Position numbers and translations under genes: made by a program | The notes under the pieces: generated by a model | The model's database searches: none | What the model saw: only the letters and a program-made list of their open reading frames with translations | Told to the model about the DNA's origin: nothing | Part shown: piece after piece, positions 33,955 through 42,092 of the stretch | How the letters are laid out: every line of letters begins with the position of its first letter | How positions within the stretch are numbered: the stretch's first letter is position 1 | DNA from: Thermoleophilaceae bacterium | GTDB taxonomy: Bacteria > Actinomycetota > Thermoleophilia > Solirubrobacterales > Thermoleophilaceae | Direction: 5' to 3' | DNA length: 64,000 nt | Assembly (NCBI GenBank): GCA_016929195.1 | Contig: JAFGJG010000074.1 | Location: forward strand, 1-64,000

Positions 33955-35019
33955 TTATGCGAGCGACACCTCGGCGCCGTCGCCGACGGTCACCCGCAGG
34001 GCTCGCGGGAGCCTGAACTCCCGCGAGACGCGCGCGCCGGCTCCGACCACGCTCGCCTCGAGCCGGCTCGACAGGTGCTGGATGCGGGCGCCGGGGAAGA
34101 GGATCGAGTGCTCGATCTCGGAGCCCTCGACGGTCACGTCGCGGCCGATCGAGGTGTACGGGCCCACGTAGGAGTGGGCCACCCGGGCCCCGGGGCCGAT
34201 GATTGCGGGGCCGCGGATGACGCTCGACTCCACGATCGCGCTCGGGTGGGCGACCACCGGTCCCTGGACGGTCGTGCGGGTGAGGGTCGCACCCTCGTAG
34301 TCGCCCGTGATCGCCTCGAGCGCGAAGCGGTTGCCCTCGAGCAGGGCGTCGGCATCGTGGCCCAGCCGCCACCAGTCCGCCACGCGCCGCGTGCTGACCT
34401 GGCCGCCGCCGCGCTGCAGGACGTCGGCGAGGTGCTCCAGCTCGTGCCCGGGCGCGGGGTCGACCTCACGCGCCGCGTCGGTCGCCCCGGGGCCGAGGAT
34501 CGCCACGCCGGCCGGCGCGCAGTGGTCCGCGAAGGGCGAGGACGTGCGGCGTGCGCGGATGTCGACCACGCCGCCGCCGTGGCCGGCGGTCTCCTGGACG
34601 AACAGGATCGCCTCGCCGTCTCCGAGCTGCTCGTGGCGCAACAGGGTCTCGAGCGGGTGGCGGGAGAGGCTGTCGGCCATGTGGAGGACGAACGGCTCGT
34701 CGCCGAGGAAGTCCGCGAGACCGGCCAGCGACGCGCCGACCCCGGCACCCGGCGTGCGCTCGAGCCAGGTCAGGTCGAAGCCCCACGCCGCCTTGGCGAC
34801 CGCGCGGCTCGTGTGCGCGGAGAGACCCTCGGGCGCGAGCACCGCGACCTCGTGGATCGCGCCCGTGTCGAGCCACTCGAGCGCGTGCTCGAGCAGCGGC
34901 CGGTTGGCCAGCGGGAGCAGGGGCGGGGGAGCCAGCTCGCCGCGGACGAAGGAGCGCCTGCCGGGGGTGGAGGAGTGGCGATGCCCCTGAGCCAGGATCA
35001 CCGCCTTCGACGCGATCAC
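33955..35019 (-). CDS. NDP-sugar pyrophosphorylase-like protein with degenerate active site
   Basis: 354 residues from a GTG at 35017-35019. The N-terminal nucleotidyltransferase fold is clear (KAVILAQG, PLLPLANRPLLEHALEWL, HEVAVLAPEG, FVLHMADSL), and the C-terminal third is a left-handed beta-helix of hexapeptide repeats (VVAHPSAIVESSVIRGPAIIGP). The diagnostic G-x-G-T-R-L signature is replaced by AQGHRHSSTPGRRSF and the following conserved lysine is absent, so normal catalysis is doubtful. Typical members make dTDP-glucose or related sugars for surface glycans. It may be a regulatory or acyltransferase-only relative. It is divergent from the regulator that heads the glycan operon. Confidence 0.85.
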   Translation of the reverse strand: MIASKAVILAQGHRHSSTPGRRSFVRGELAPPPLLPLANRPLLEHALEWLDTGAIHEVAVLAPEGLSAHTSRAVAKAAWGFDLTWLERTPGAGVGASLAGLADFLGDEPFVLHMADSLSRHPLETLLRHEQLGDGEAILFVQETAGHGGGVVDIRARRTSSPFADHCAPAGVAILGPGATDAAREVDPAPGHELEHLADVLQRGGGQVSTRRVADWWRLGHDADALLEGNRFALEAITGDYEGATLTRTTVQGPVVAHPSAIVESSVIRGPAIIGPGARVAHSYVGPYTSIGRDVTVEGSEIEHSILFPGARIQHLSSRLEASVVGAGARVSREFRLPRALRVTVGDGAEVSLA

Positions 35020-35358
35020 GCACGAACAACGCGCGAGCGCTCGTGAACTTCGCTCGGCGGTGCCCGCGTTCAGGCTGAGATTCGGACGAGGCCCCGCTCG
35101 CGGCGCGGTTCCACGACCCTCGGCGGCGCGGGCCTGAACCAAAGACCGGGGTCCCAGCGGCGAGGCGGAAGTAGCGTCGCATTGCAGGCAGGCGGCTCCG
35201 GCCGCACGACGGATGGACGCCGTGTCTTGGATGAGGTGACGCCCAGCTCGGGTGGCCCTGCGGCAACCCCCCGGCGTGCGGTCGGCCGTCGGCCCGCACC
35301 ACGCCACCGACCGCATTCTGCGTGAAAGGAGGGGGCCGGCAGGCCCGTTGTATCCACG
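35020..35358. other. 339-bp divergent intergenic region
   Basis: No open frame with coding character was found on either strand. It holds the 10-base palindrome CGAGCGCTCG (35034-35043) near the nucleotidyltransferase start and, from about 35231, a run of competing inverted repeats upstream of the LuxR regulator (separate entry). No clear TANNNT hexamer with the spacing seen elsewhere was found in front of 35359. Confidence 0.6.
35231..35346 (+). promoter_or_regulatory. Structured 5' leader with mutually exclusive hairpins
   Basis: GCGGTCGG (35278-35285) pairs with CCGACCGC (35307-35314). It competes with GTGCGG (35276-35281) pairing CCGCAC (35294-35299) and with GGCGTG (35273-35278) pairing CACGCC (35300-35305). 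Next come AGGAGG and a GGGCC/GGCCC hairpin (35332-35345), leaving the ribosome-site sequence 28 bases from the ATG. The CGGCAACCCC at 35260-35269 recalls parts of some riboswitches, but no known class fits well. Confidence 0.4.
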
Positions 35359-36048
35359 ATGGCCACTCCGAAGCTAGGACGCCGCCCGGCGCACTCGGGT
35401 GACGTCGCGAACAACCCTGTCCTCGCGGTGGTGGCCGTGGACCAGCTCTCGACCCGCCGCATCGCTGCCGCTCTCGGCGGCGGCGGCCTGCCCGCCGAGC
35501 TCGTCAGCAGCTCGGTCGACGATCTTCTCCGGCAGACGGCCTCCCGAAGGCTCGACGCCGTCGTTCTGGCGTGCGACCCGTCTCGGCCCGAGGGCCTGGC
35601 CGCGGTGCGCAAGCTCGCCAAGTCGCTCCACGGCTCGCGAGTGGTGGTCGTCTCCTCCGCGGTCCTCGGCGGCGGTGTCCGCTCGGCGCTCGGAGCTGGG
35701 GCCAGCGCCTTCGTGGACGAGGCCCGGGTCGAGACTGCGCTCGCCCCGGCCACGCGCGCTGCGCTCGCCGGCCAGGTGTCGCTGCCGCGCGAGCTGCACC
35801 GCTGCGCGGTCCGCCCGGCGTTCTCGCACCGCGAGAAGCAGGTGCTCGCGCTCGTCGTGCGCGGCCTCGGCAACCGCCAGATCGCGCTCCGGCTCTACCT
35901 CTCCGAGAGCACGGTCAAGAGCCACCTCGCATCCGCCTTCCAGAAGCTCGGCGTCCGCTCGCGCAAGGAGGCCGCCGCAGTTCTCCTCGACCCCGATGAG
36001 GGGCTCGGCGCGAGCATCCTCTCCGTCGACCTCGACCAGGCGAGCTAG
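35359..36048 (+). CDS. LuxR-type regulator with degenerate receiver domain
   Basis: 229 residues. The N-terminal 130 residues fold like a response-regulator receiver (VLAVVAVDQLSTRRIAAAL, LDAVVLACDPSRPEGL, SRVVVVSSAVLGGGVRSALGAGASAFVDE). However, the usual phosphorylated Asp after the third strand is displaced and the conserved acidic pair and Lys are not clear, so it probably is not controlled by phosphorylation. The C-terminal HTH is intact (FSHREKQVLALVVRGLGNRQIALRLYLSESTVKSHLASAF). Its stop directly abuts the start of the phosphoglycosyltransferase, making it a likely control gene of the glycan operon. Confidence 0.88.
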   Translation: MATPKLGRRPAHSGDVANNPVLAVVAVDQLSTRRIAAALGGGGLPAELVSSSVDDLLRQTASRRLDAVVLACDPSRPEGLAAVRKLAKSLHGSRVVVVSSAVLGGGVRSALGAGASAFVDEARVETALAPATRAALAGQVSLPRELHRCAVRPAFSHREKQVLALVVRGLGNRQIALRLYLSESTVKSHLASAFQKLGVRSRKEAAAVLLDPDEGLGASILSVDLDQAS

Positions 36049-37545
36049 GTGTCCGAGCTGCGCACGAACGAGGCCACCGTGGCGCGCGCGCCCGCCGCGC
36101 CGCCGCTCTCCGTGGTCGGGGCCACCGACGGGGAGCCCAGGAGCCTGCCGCGCGGCCGCACGTGGATCCTCATCGTGGCGGACCTCTTCGCGATCGCGAT
36201 GGCGACAGCCATCACGTACACGATCGCCGAGCTCGCGGCGTCGCCGGCCGTCATCGCCCCGACGGGGATCACCGTCGCGGTGGCCGTCGCGGCCGTGCCC
36301 ACCTGGATCGCGATCTTCACCGTCTACAACCTCTACGAGCGCCAGAACCGCAGCATCTCGCTGGCGACGTTCGACGAGGTCGGCGAGCTCTTCCATGCGC
36401 TGATCGCCGGCTCCCTGTTCTTCCTGGTTGTGAGCCAGGTGCTCTACCGCGTGGCCGACGCCGAGGTGGTCTTCCCGGTCGAGGCGGCGATGTTCCTCGC
36501 CATCGCGCTGCCGCTCGTGCTCCTGATGCGCGGCTCGGTCCGCAGCTGGCTGCTGCCGGCGATCATGGCGCCGCGCCGGACCCTGATCGTGGGCACGGGC
36601 GAGGTCGCGGAGATGGTCGAGCGCAAGATCGGCTCGCACCCCGAGTACCGGCTCGAGCTCGTCGGGTTCGTGGACGACGATCCGCATGGCCACGCCTCCG
36701 CGCCCGTCGTGGGGCGGACTGCGGACCTGCCGCGGCTCGTGGACGAGCTCGAGGTCGACTGGGTGATCCTCGCCTTCTCGAACGCGTCCTACGAGGAGAC
36801 GCTTGACCTGCTCCGCGGCGCACGGCGGCCCGACGTGCACCTGTCGATCGTGCCGCGCTTCTTCGAGGTCTTCGCCTCGAACGCGACGATCCAGGAGCTC
36901 GAGGGCATGCCCGTCGTGAACCTGCCCCCGATGCGGCTCTCGCGGGGCGTCCGCCTCACGAAGCGCATCGTGGACGTGGTCGCGTCCGGCGTCGGCCTGC
37001 TCGCGCTGTCGCCGCTGCTGGCGGTGATCGCCGTCGCGATCAAGATCGACAGCCGCGGCCCGATCTTCTTCCGCCAGGAGCGCCACGGCCGCGGGGGAAG
37101 CATCTTCCGGATCGTCAAGTTCCGCAGCATGCGTGTAGGCGCGGAGCAGGAGCGCCTCGCGCTGGCGCCCCTGAACGAGATCGAGGGCGCGCTGTTCAAG
37201 ATGAAGGAGGACCCGCGGGTCACGCGCGTCGGCCGGTTGCTGCGCCGCACGAGCCTCGACGAGCTGCCGCAGCTCTGGAACGTTCTGAAGGGCGAGATGA
37301 GCCTTGTCGGCCCGCGCCCGTTCGTCGTCCACGAGTCGTCCCAGATCACCGGCTGGGCGAGCCGCCGGCTCGACATCACCCCGGGGATCACCGGCCTCTG
37401 GCAGGTGCTCGGGCGGACGGACATCCCGTTCGACGAGATGGTCAAGCTCGACTACATCTACGTGACCAACTGGTCGCTGCTCTGGGACCTGAAGATCCTG
37501 TTCCAGACCATCCCGGTGGTCCTCTCGCGGCGGGGGGCCTACTGA
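36049..37545 (+). CDS. Polyprenyl-phosphate sugar-phosphate transferase (WcaJ/WbaP type)
   Basis: 498 residues from a GTG immediately after the upstream stop. Four N-terminal hydrophobic helices lie within about residues 38-170, followed by a CoA-binding-like Rossmann domain (TLIVGTGEVAEMVERKIGSH, residues about 180-290), a re-entrant membrane helix (KRIVDVVASGVGLLALSPLL) and the bacterial sugar-transferase domain (FFRQERHGRGGSIFRIVKFRSM, SLDELPQLWNVLKGEMSLVGPRP, GITGLWQVLGR). It starts glycan assembly by moving a sugar phosphate from a nucleotide sugar to undecaprenyl phosphate. First biosynthetic gene of a four-gene operon (36049-40682). Confidence 0.96.
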   Translation: MSELRTNEATVARAPAAPPLSVVGATDGEPRSLPRGRTWILIVADLFAIAMATAITYTIAELAASPAVIAPTGITVAVAVAAVPTWIAIFTVYNLYERQNRSISLATFDEVGELFHALIAGSLFFLVVSQVLYRVADAEVVFPVEAAMFLAIALPLVLLMRGSVRSWLLPAIMAPRRTLIVGTGEVAEMVERKIGSHPEYRLELVGFVDDDPHGHASAPVVGRTADLPRLVDELEVDWVILAFSNASYEETLDLLRGARRPDVHLSIVPRFFEVFASNATIQELEGMPVVNLPPMRLSRGVRLTKRIVDVVASGVGLLALSPLLAVIAVAIKIDSRGPIFFRQERHGRGGSIFRIVKFRSMRVGAEQERLALAPLNEIEGALFKMKEDPRVTRVGRLLRRTSLDELPQLWNVLKGEMSLVGPRPFVVHESSQITGWASRRLDITPGITGLWQVLGRTDIPFDEMVKLDYIYVTNWSLLWDLKILFQTIPVVLSRRGAY

Positions 37546-37546
37546 G

Positions 37547-38293
37547 ATGAACGTCTTCGTGGTCCCCGCCTACGACGAGGAGCTCAACCTGCCGCGCCTC
37601 CTGCACGACCTGGAGGCCCGGCCCGGGCTCTGGAGCGGCGGCCGCGTGATCGTGGTCGACGACGGCTCGAAGGACGCCACGGCCGCGGTCGCGGGCGCGC
37701 ATCCCGGCGATCTGCCCGTGGAGGTGATCAGCCTGGGGACCAACCAGGGTCCCGGCCGCGCGTTCGACCGCGGCTTCCGGCGCGCCCTCGAGGTGGCCCC
37801 GGAGGACGGGTTCGTCGTGACGCTCGAGGCCGACACCACGAGCGACCTCGACGCCCTCGGCGGGATGCTCGAGCTGGCCCGGGACGGCGCCGACGTCGTG
37901 CTCGCGTCCACCCACGCCCCCGGCGGCGGGCTCTCGAACGTCGGGTTCTTCCGGCGCGTCCTGTCGCGCTCGGCGTCGTACGCGATCCGCCGCACCAGCG
38001 GCGTGGACGCGCGCACCGTGTCGACCTTCTACCGCGTCTACCGCGTCTCGATCCTGCGCGCCGGCTACGCGCGCCACGGCGAGACGCTCGTGCGCGAGCG
38101 CGGCTTCGCCTGCAAGGCCGAGCTGCTCTTCAAGCTCGCGCGCCTCGGCGCCCGGCTCGAGGAGGTCCCGGTCGTGATCGACTGGTCCCAGCGCGAGGGC
38201 GAGAGCAAGATGCGCGTGCTGCCGACGATGGCCGCCTACATGCGGCTGATGACGCGCCAGGCGTTCGCCCGGCGCGGGGAGGAGGCGGCGTGA
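37547..38293 (+). CDS. Family 2 glycosyltransferase, polyprenyl-phosphate type
   Basis: 248 residues; the ATG overlaps nothing but follows the upstream stop by one base. VFVVPAYDEELNLPRLLHDL, VIVVDDGSKDAT, LGTNQGPGRAFDRGFRRAL and TLEADTTSDLDALGGML resemble dolichol/polyprenyl-phosphate mannosyl- and glucosyltransferases, which make lipid-linked monosaccharides used as donors outside the cell. It has no C-terminal membrane anchor. The QREGESKMRVLPTMAAYMRL end is typical of the group. GTGA overlap with the next gene. Confidence 0.9.
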   Translation: MNVFVVPAYDEELNLPRLLHDLEARPGLWSGGRVIVVDDGSKDATAAVAGAHPGDLPVEVISLGTNQGPGRAFDRGFRRALEVAPEDGFVVTLEADTTSDLDALGGMLELARDGADVVLASTHAPGGGLSNVGFFRRVLSRSASYAIRRTSGVDARTVSTFYRVYRVSILRAGYARHGETLVRERGFACKAELLFKLARLGARLEEVPVVIDWSQREGESKMRVLPTMAAYMRLMTRQAFARRGEEAA

Positions 38294-39669
38294 GCGTCGC
38301 GGCCCCGCTCCGCTCGCACGGGCCCGAGGCGCCGCGCGTGGCCGTGGTCGGCGCCGGCCTGCTCGGCCTGACCGCCGCCTACCGCCTGGCCCAGGCCGGA
38401 ATGGGCGTGACCGTCTACGAGCGCGACTCGCAGCTCGGCGGGCTCGCCGGCACCACGCCGCTGGACGGCATCCCGATCGATCGCTTCTACCACGTCACCC
38501 TGCCCACGGACGAGCGCGTGCTCGAGCTCGCCGCCGAGCTGGGCCTCGGTGACCGCTTCCGCTTCCGCCGCAGCGGCGTCGGCTTCTACCACCAGGGCCG
38601 GCTCGCCTCGATGTCCACGCCGGCCGAGCTTCTCCGCTTCCCCGGCCTCGGCCCGGTCGACCGGATGCGGCTCGTGGCTTTCGTGGCCCGCTGCCAGGTC
38701 GGCGACGACTACTCGCGCCTCGAGGAGACGCCGATCGAGGACTGGCTCGTCCGGATCTGCGGGCGCCGTACCTGGGAGGTGCTCTGGCGCCCGCTGCTCG
38801 ACTCCAAGTTCGACGGCCGCTACCAGGACCTCCCGGCAACGTACCTGTGGGCGCGCTCGCGCCGGATGTCGCGCTCCCGCGACAAGTCCTCGCAGGAGAT
38901 GATGGGCAGCCTCGACGGCGGCTACCAGACGCTCGTCGACGCCCTCGGCGCCGCCATCGAGGGGCTCGGCGGCACGATCCTGCGGAACACGCCGGTGAAG
39001 GCGATCGTCTCGAGCGCCGGCCGCGCCGTCGGCACGCTCTCGACGCGGGGCTATGAGACGCACGACCAGGTGATCTCGACGCTGCTCCCGGTGGCCACCG
39101 CGCCTTTGCTGGGGCGCGACCTGGCGAGCGCCGTCGGTCCCGACCGCAACCGCTACCTCGGGATCGTGTGCCTGGTCATGCGCCTTCGCCGCAGCCTGAG
39201 CCCCTGGTACACGCTCAACATCACCGACCGCCGCGTGCCTCTCACCGGCGTGATCGAGACGACGCATGTCGTCGACCCGGAGCGCGTGGGCGGCACCCTC
39301 GTCTACGCCCCGAAGTACGTGAACCCGGACAGCGCCGAGCTCGAGCTCACGAGCGAGGAGCTCAAGGAGGCCTACATGGGCCATGTGCGGACGATGTTCC
39401 CGGGCTTCTCGCCCCAGGACGACGTGCTCGCGAGCCAGGTGGCGCGCGCACGCGTCGCGGAGCCGGTGCACACCCTTGGAGGCGAGGGCCGCGTCCCGGA
39501 CATGTTCCCGGCGCCCGGCCTGGCCATGGCCTCGTCGGCGCACGTCTACCCCGAGATCGTCAACGGCCAGGCCGCCATCGGCGTGGCGGAGAAGCTGGTG
39601 GACGGACTGCTGCCACGGCTGCAGGACGTCTCAACGGAACTCCCTCTAGCGACAAGGAGAGCATCATGA
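38290..39669 (+). CDS. FAD/NAD(P)-binding protoporphyrinogen-oxidase-like flavoprotein
   Basis: 459 residues from a GTG overlapping the previous stop. The N-terminal dinucleotide fold AVVGAGLLGLTAAYRLAQAGMGV with downstream YERDSQLGGLAGT marks an amine-oxidase/protoporphyrinogen-oxidase-type FAD enzyme; ASSAHVYPEIVNGQAAIGVAEKLVDGLL is the C-terminal FAD contact. Relatives occur in many exopolysaccharide clusters, sometimes as UDP-galactopyranose-mutase-like or sugar-modifying proteins, though the substrate here is unknown. Coupled by ATGA to the epimerase gene that follows, so they may act on the same sugar. Confidence 0.88.
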   Translation: MSVAAPLRSHGPEAPRVAVVGAGLLGLTAAYRLAQAGMGVTVYERDSQLGGLAGTTPLDGIPIDRFYHVTLPTDERVLELAAELGLGDRFRFRRSGVGFYHQGRLASMSTPAELLRFPGLGPVDRMRLVAFVARCQVGDDYSRLEETPIEDWLVRICGRRTWEVLWRPLLDSKFDGRYQDLPATYLWARSRRMSRSRDKSSQEMMGSLDGGYQTLVDALGAAIEGLGGTILRNTPVKAIVSSAGRAVGTLSTRGYETHDQVISTLLPVATAPLLGRDLASAVGPDRNRYLGIVCLVMRLRRSLSPWYTLNITDRRVPLTGVIETTHVVDPERVGGTLVYAPKYVNPDSAELELTSEELKEAYMGHVRTMFPGFSPQDDVLASQVARARVAEPVHTLGGEGRVPDMFPAPGLAMASSAHVYPEIVNGQAAIGVAEKLVDGLLPRLQDVSTELPLATRRAS

Positions 39670-40682
39670 CCCCGAGCAAGATAGGAGTGACCGGCGGCGC
39701 CGGCTTCATCGGCTCGCACCTCTGTGAGCGCCTGCTCGCGGAGGGGCGAGAGGTCGTCGCAGTGGACGACCTCTCGCACGGCACCACGGCCAACATGGCG
39801 TCGTTCATGCAGAACCCGGGCTTCCGGTTCCACCAGATGGACTGCCGGAACGCGCGCGAGCTGCGCCGGGTGTTCGCCGGCTGCGACGCGGTCGCCCACC
39901 TCGCGGCCGAGAAGATCCCGCGCTACGGCGGTGCGCTTCAGACGCTCGAGTCGAACGTGCAGGGAGCGCACGCGGCCTGTGAGGTCGCGCTGTCGCTCGA
40001 CGCGCCCGTGATCGTCACCTCCACCTCCGACGTGTACGGCAATGCCACGCCGCCGTTCAACGAGGAGGACCACGTGGTGATCGGTCCCTCGACGACGCGC
40101 CGCTGGGCCTACGCGGTCTCGAAGCTGTACGACGAGCACATCGCGCTGGCCATGGCGGAGGAGAAGGGTCTGCGCCCGGCGATCCTGCGCCTGTTCAACG
40201 TATACGGCCCGCGCAACCACCCGACGTGGTGGGGCGGCCCGGTCACGGCGTTCGCGGAGGCCCTGCTCGACGGCGAGATCATGGAGCTCCACGGCGACGG
40301 GCGCCAGGTGCGCACGTTCACCTACGTGACCGACACGGTCGACGGGTTCGTGCGGGCGCTGGACACCCAGGACGCGGTGGGCGAGATCATCAACATCGGC
40401 GCTGACGAGCCGATCACGATGATCCGGCTGGCGACCGCGATCCAGGAGGCGCTCGAGATCCCCGGCCCGCTGCGCGCGAAGCTGGTCCCGTACGAGAAGA
40501 TCGGGGGCCGCTACCAGGACGTGCGCTGCCGCATCCCGGACACGGAGAAGGCGGCCCGCATCCTGGGCTTCGACGCCCGCGTGGGGCTGTCCGACGGCCT
40601 GGCGGAGAGCGTCGCCTGGCACGTGGAGCGCCGCCGGCTCATGGACGCCGGCAGCGCGGGCGGGAGCGTCAGCGCGGCGTAG
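39666..40682 (+). CDS. NAD-dependent nucleotide-sugar epimerase/dehydratase
   Basis: 338 residues; ATG at 39666 with AAGGAGA upstream and ATGA overlap. Extended SDR fold: GVTGGAGFIGSHLCERLLAEG binds NAD, AHLAAEKIPRYGG, STSDVYG supplies the catalytic Ser/Thr, and YAVSKLYDE the Tyr-x3-Lys pair. RLFNVYGPRNHPTWWGG and GRQVRTFTYVTDTVDG are the sugar-nucleotide side. It likely converts a UDP- or dTDP-sugar for the glycan. It ends the operon; a large symmetrical inverted repeat starts on the last base of its stop codon. Confidence 0.94.
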   Translation: MTPSKIGVTGGAGFIGSHLCERLLAEGREVVAVDDLSHGTTANMASFMQNPGFRFHQMDCRNARELRRVFAGCDAVAHLAAEKIPRYGGALQTLESNVQGAHAACEVALSLDAPVIVTSTSDVYGNATPPFNEEDHVVIGPSTTRRWAYAVSKLYDEHIALAMAEEKGLRPAILRLFNVYGPRNHPTWWGGPVTAFAEALLDGEIMELHGDGRQVRTFTYVTDTVDGFVRALDTQDAVGEIINIGADEPITMIRLATAIQEALEIPGPLRAKLVPYEKIGGRYQDVRCRIPDTEKAARILGFDARVGLSDGLAESVAWHVERRRLMDAGSAGGSVSAA

Positions 40683-40734
40683 GGGGGCTTGTCGATCTGT
40701 GCATCCCTGGGATGCATAACTCGACACACCCCCC
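40682..40734. terminator. 53-base symmetrical inverted repeat between convergent genes
   Basis: Three nested arm pairs are symmetrical about base 40708: TGCATCCC/GGGATGCA (40700-40707 and 40709-40716), GTCGA/TCGAC (40691-40695 and 40721-40725) and GGGGGG/CCCCCC (40682-40687 and 40729-40734). It lies between the epimerase stop and the converging epimerase-like gene ending at 40784, a fitting place for a bidirectional terminator; no T-run on either side. Confidence 0.65.
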
Positions 40735-40783
40735 GGGGGACGCGTAACGGGGACGTGAGCTGTGTGACGCGGCGCGCGGCCGT

Positions 40784-41989
40784 CTAGGCCAGCGCCAGGC
40801 GCGCCCGGCTGTCCGCGGAGCGGGCGGCCAGGGTGGCCGTGAGCACCTCGGCGGTGCGCTCGGCGGCGTGGCCGTCCCAGAGCGGGATGGCCGACGGCGT
40901 GGGCGGCAGCGGCGACGGCTCGATGCCCGCGATCAGCGCGGGGTTGTCGCCCAGCAGGGTGTTGGTCCCGTGCGTGAGCGTGACCGGCCGCTCGGTGTTG
41001 GGCCGGAACGTGTAGCAGCGCACCCCGAGGGCGGAGGCCTCCTCCTGCACGCCGCCCGAGTCGGTCACGATGGCGCCCGCGGCGCCCTGGAGCGACAGGA
41101 AGTCGAGGTAGCCGGCGGGCGCGATGCATCGCACGCCGGCGGCGGCCAGGCGGCGCAGGCCGTTGGCGTCGCGCAGCCTGGCGCGGGTGCGCGGGTGGAC
41201 CGGGAACACGACCGGGGTCCGGTCGCCGAGCTCGATCAGCGCCTCCACGATGGCGCTGAGCCGCACCGGGTCGTCGACGTTCGACGGCCGGTGGAGCGTC
41301 ACGAGCACGAACTCGCTGTCGTTCAGGTTCAGCTCGCTCCAGGCGGCGCGGCGGCGCGCACGGCCCTCGAGCCGGCGCAGCGAGTCGATCATCGTGTTGC
41401 CCACGTAGTGGATGCGCCCCGCGTCGATGCCCTCGCGCAGCAGGTTCGGCTCCGCCTCGGGGCTGTGGGTGAGGAGCACGTCGGACATCCGGTCCGTGAG
41501 GACGCGGTTGACCTCCTCGGGCATCGTCCAGTCGTCGGAGCGAAGGCCCGACTCCAGGTGCGCCACCGGGATGCAGAGCTTGGCCGCCGCCAGCGCGCAG
41601 GCGAGCGTGGAGTTGACGTCGCCCGCGACCACCACGAGGTCGGGGCTGCGCTCCATCAGCACCTGCTCGAAGCCCGCCAGCACCTTGCCGGTCTGGTCCC
41701 CGTGCGGCCCGGAGCCCACCTCGAGGGAGACGTCGGGGTCCGGGAAGCCGAGGTCGTCGAGGATGTCGCCGGAGAGCCTCCGGTCGTAGTGCTGGCCCGT
41801 GTGGACGATCAGCTGGCGCGTCTGCCCGCGGCGGCGCATCGCGTCCACGACCGGGGCCATCTTCACGAAGTTCGGCCGGGCGCCCACGACGTAGGCGACC
41901 AGGGGCATGCCGCCGCTCAGCGGCGCCGCTCGCGCGGCTCTCGCGCGCGTGCGCGCACGGAATCCGGACATGCTGTTGCTCGGGTCCAC
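40784..41989 (-). CDS. wecB: UDP-N-acetylglucosamine 2-epimerase
   Basis: 401 residues from a GTG at 41987-41989; GGAGG lies just upstream and TACGCT (minus strand, 42003-42008) could be the -10. The conserved core starts later, at ATG 41906-41908 (MPLVAYVVGARPNFVKMAP), so the first 27 Arg/Ala-rich residues may not be translated. Family marks: HTGQHYDRRLSGDILDDLG, VVAGDVNSTLACALAA, VAHLESGLRSDD, MPEEVNRVLTDRMSD, FPVHPRTR and VTDSGGVQEEA. It interconverts UDP-GlcNAc and UDP-ManNAc for surface glycans. Last gene of the minus-strand group that begins with the flippase at 45167. Confidence 0.95.
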   Translation of the reverse strand: MDPSNSMSGFRARTRARAARAAPLSGGMPLVAYVVGARPNFVKMAPVVDAMRRRGQTRQLIVHTGQHYDRRLSGDILDDLGFPDPDVSLEVGSGPHGDQTGKVLAGFEQVLMERSPDLVVVAGDVNSTLACALAAAKLCIPVAHLESGLRSDDWTMPEEVNRVLTDRMSDVLLTHSPEAEPNLLREGIDAGRIHYVGNTMIDSLRRLEGRARRRAAWSELNLNDSEFVLVTLHRPSNVDDPVRLSAIVEALIELGDRTPVVFPVHPRTRARLRDANGLRRLAAAGVRCIAPAGYLDFLSLQGAAGAIVTDSGGVQEEASALGVRCYTFRPNTERPVTLTHGTNTLLGDNPALIAGIEPSPLPPTPSAIPLWDGHAAERTAEVLTATLAARSADSRARLALA

Positions 41990-42092
41990 CTGCCTCCGGT
42001 CGAGCGTAGGTCCGGCCTCGCGCGCGCGAAAGCGGGCGGGCGGGAATCCCCCGCGAACGGCTAGGTGTGGACCTGACCGGAGGTTCGGCCGC

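Noticed and set aside
35236-35300. Possible SAM-type riboswitch suggested by CGGCAACCCC
   Set aside because: The flanking helices and conserved loops of the SAM-I/SAM-IV classes could not be matched, and the downstream gene has no methionine link. Kept only as an unexplained structured leader.
40681-40783. Small gene in the gap between the two epimerase-type genes
   Set aside because: The gap is filled by the large inverted repeat and has no frame with coding character.
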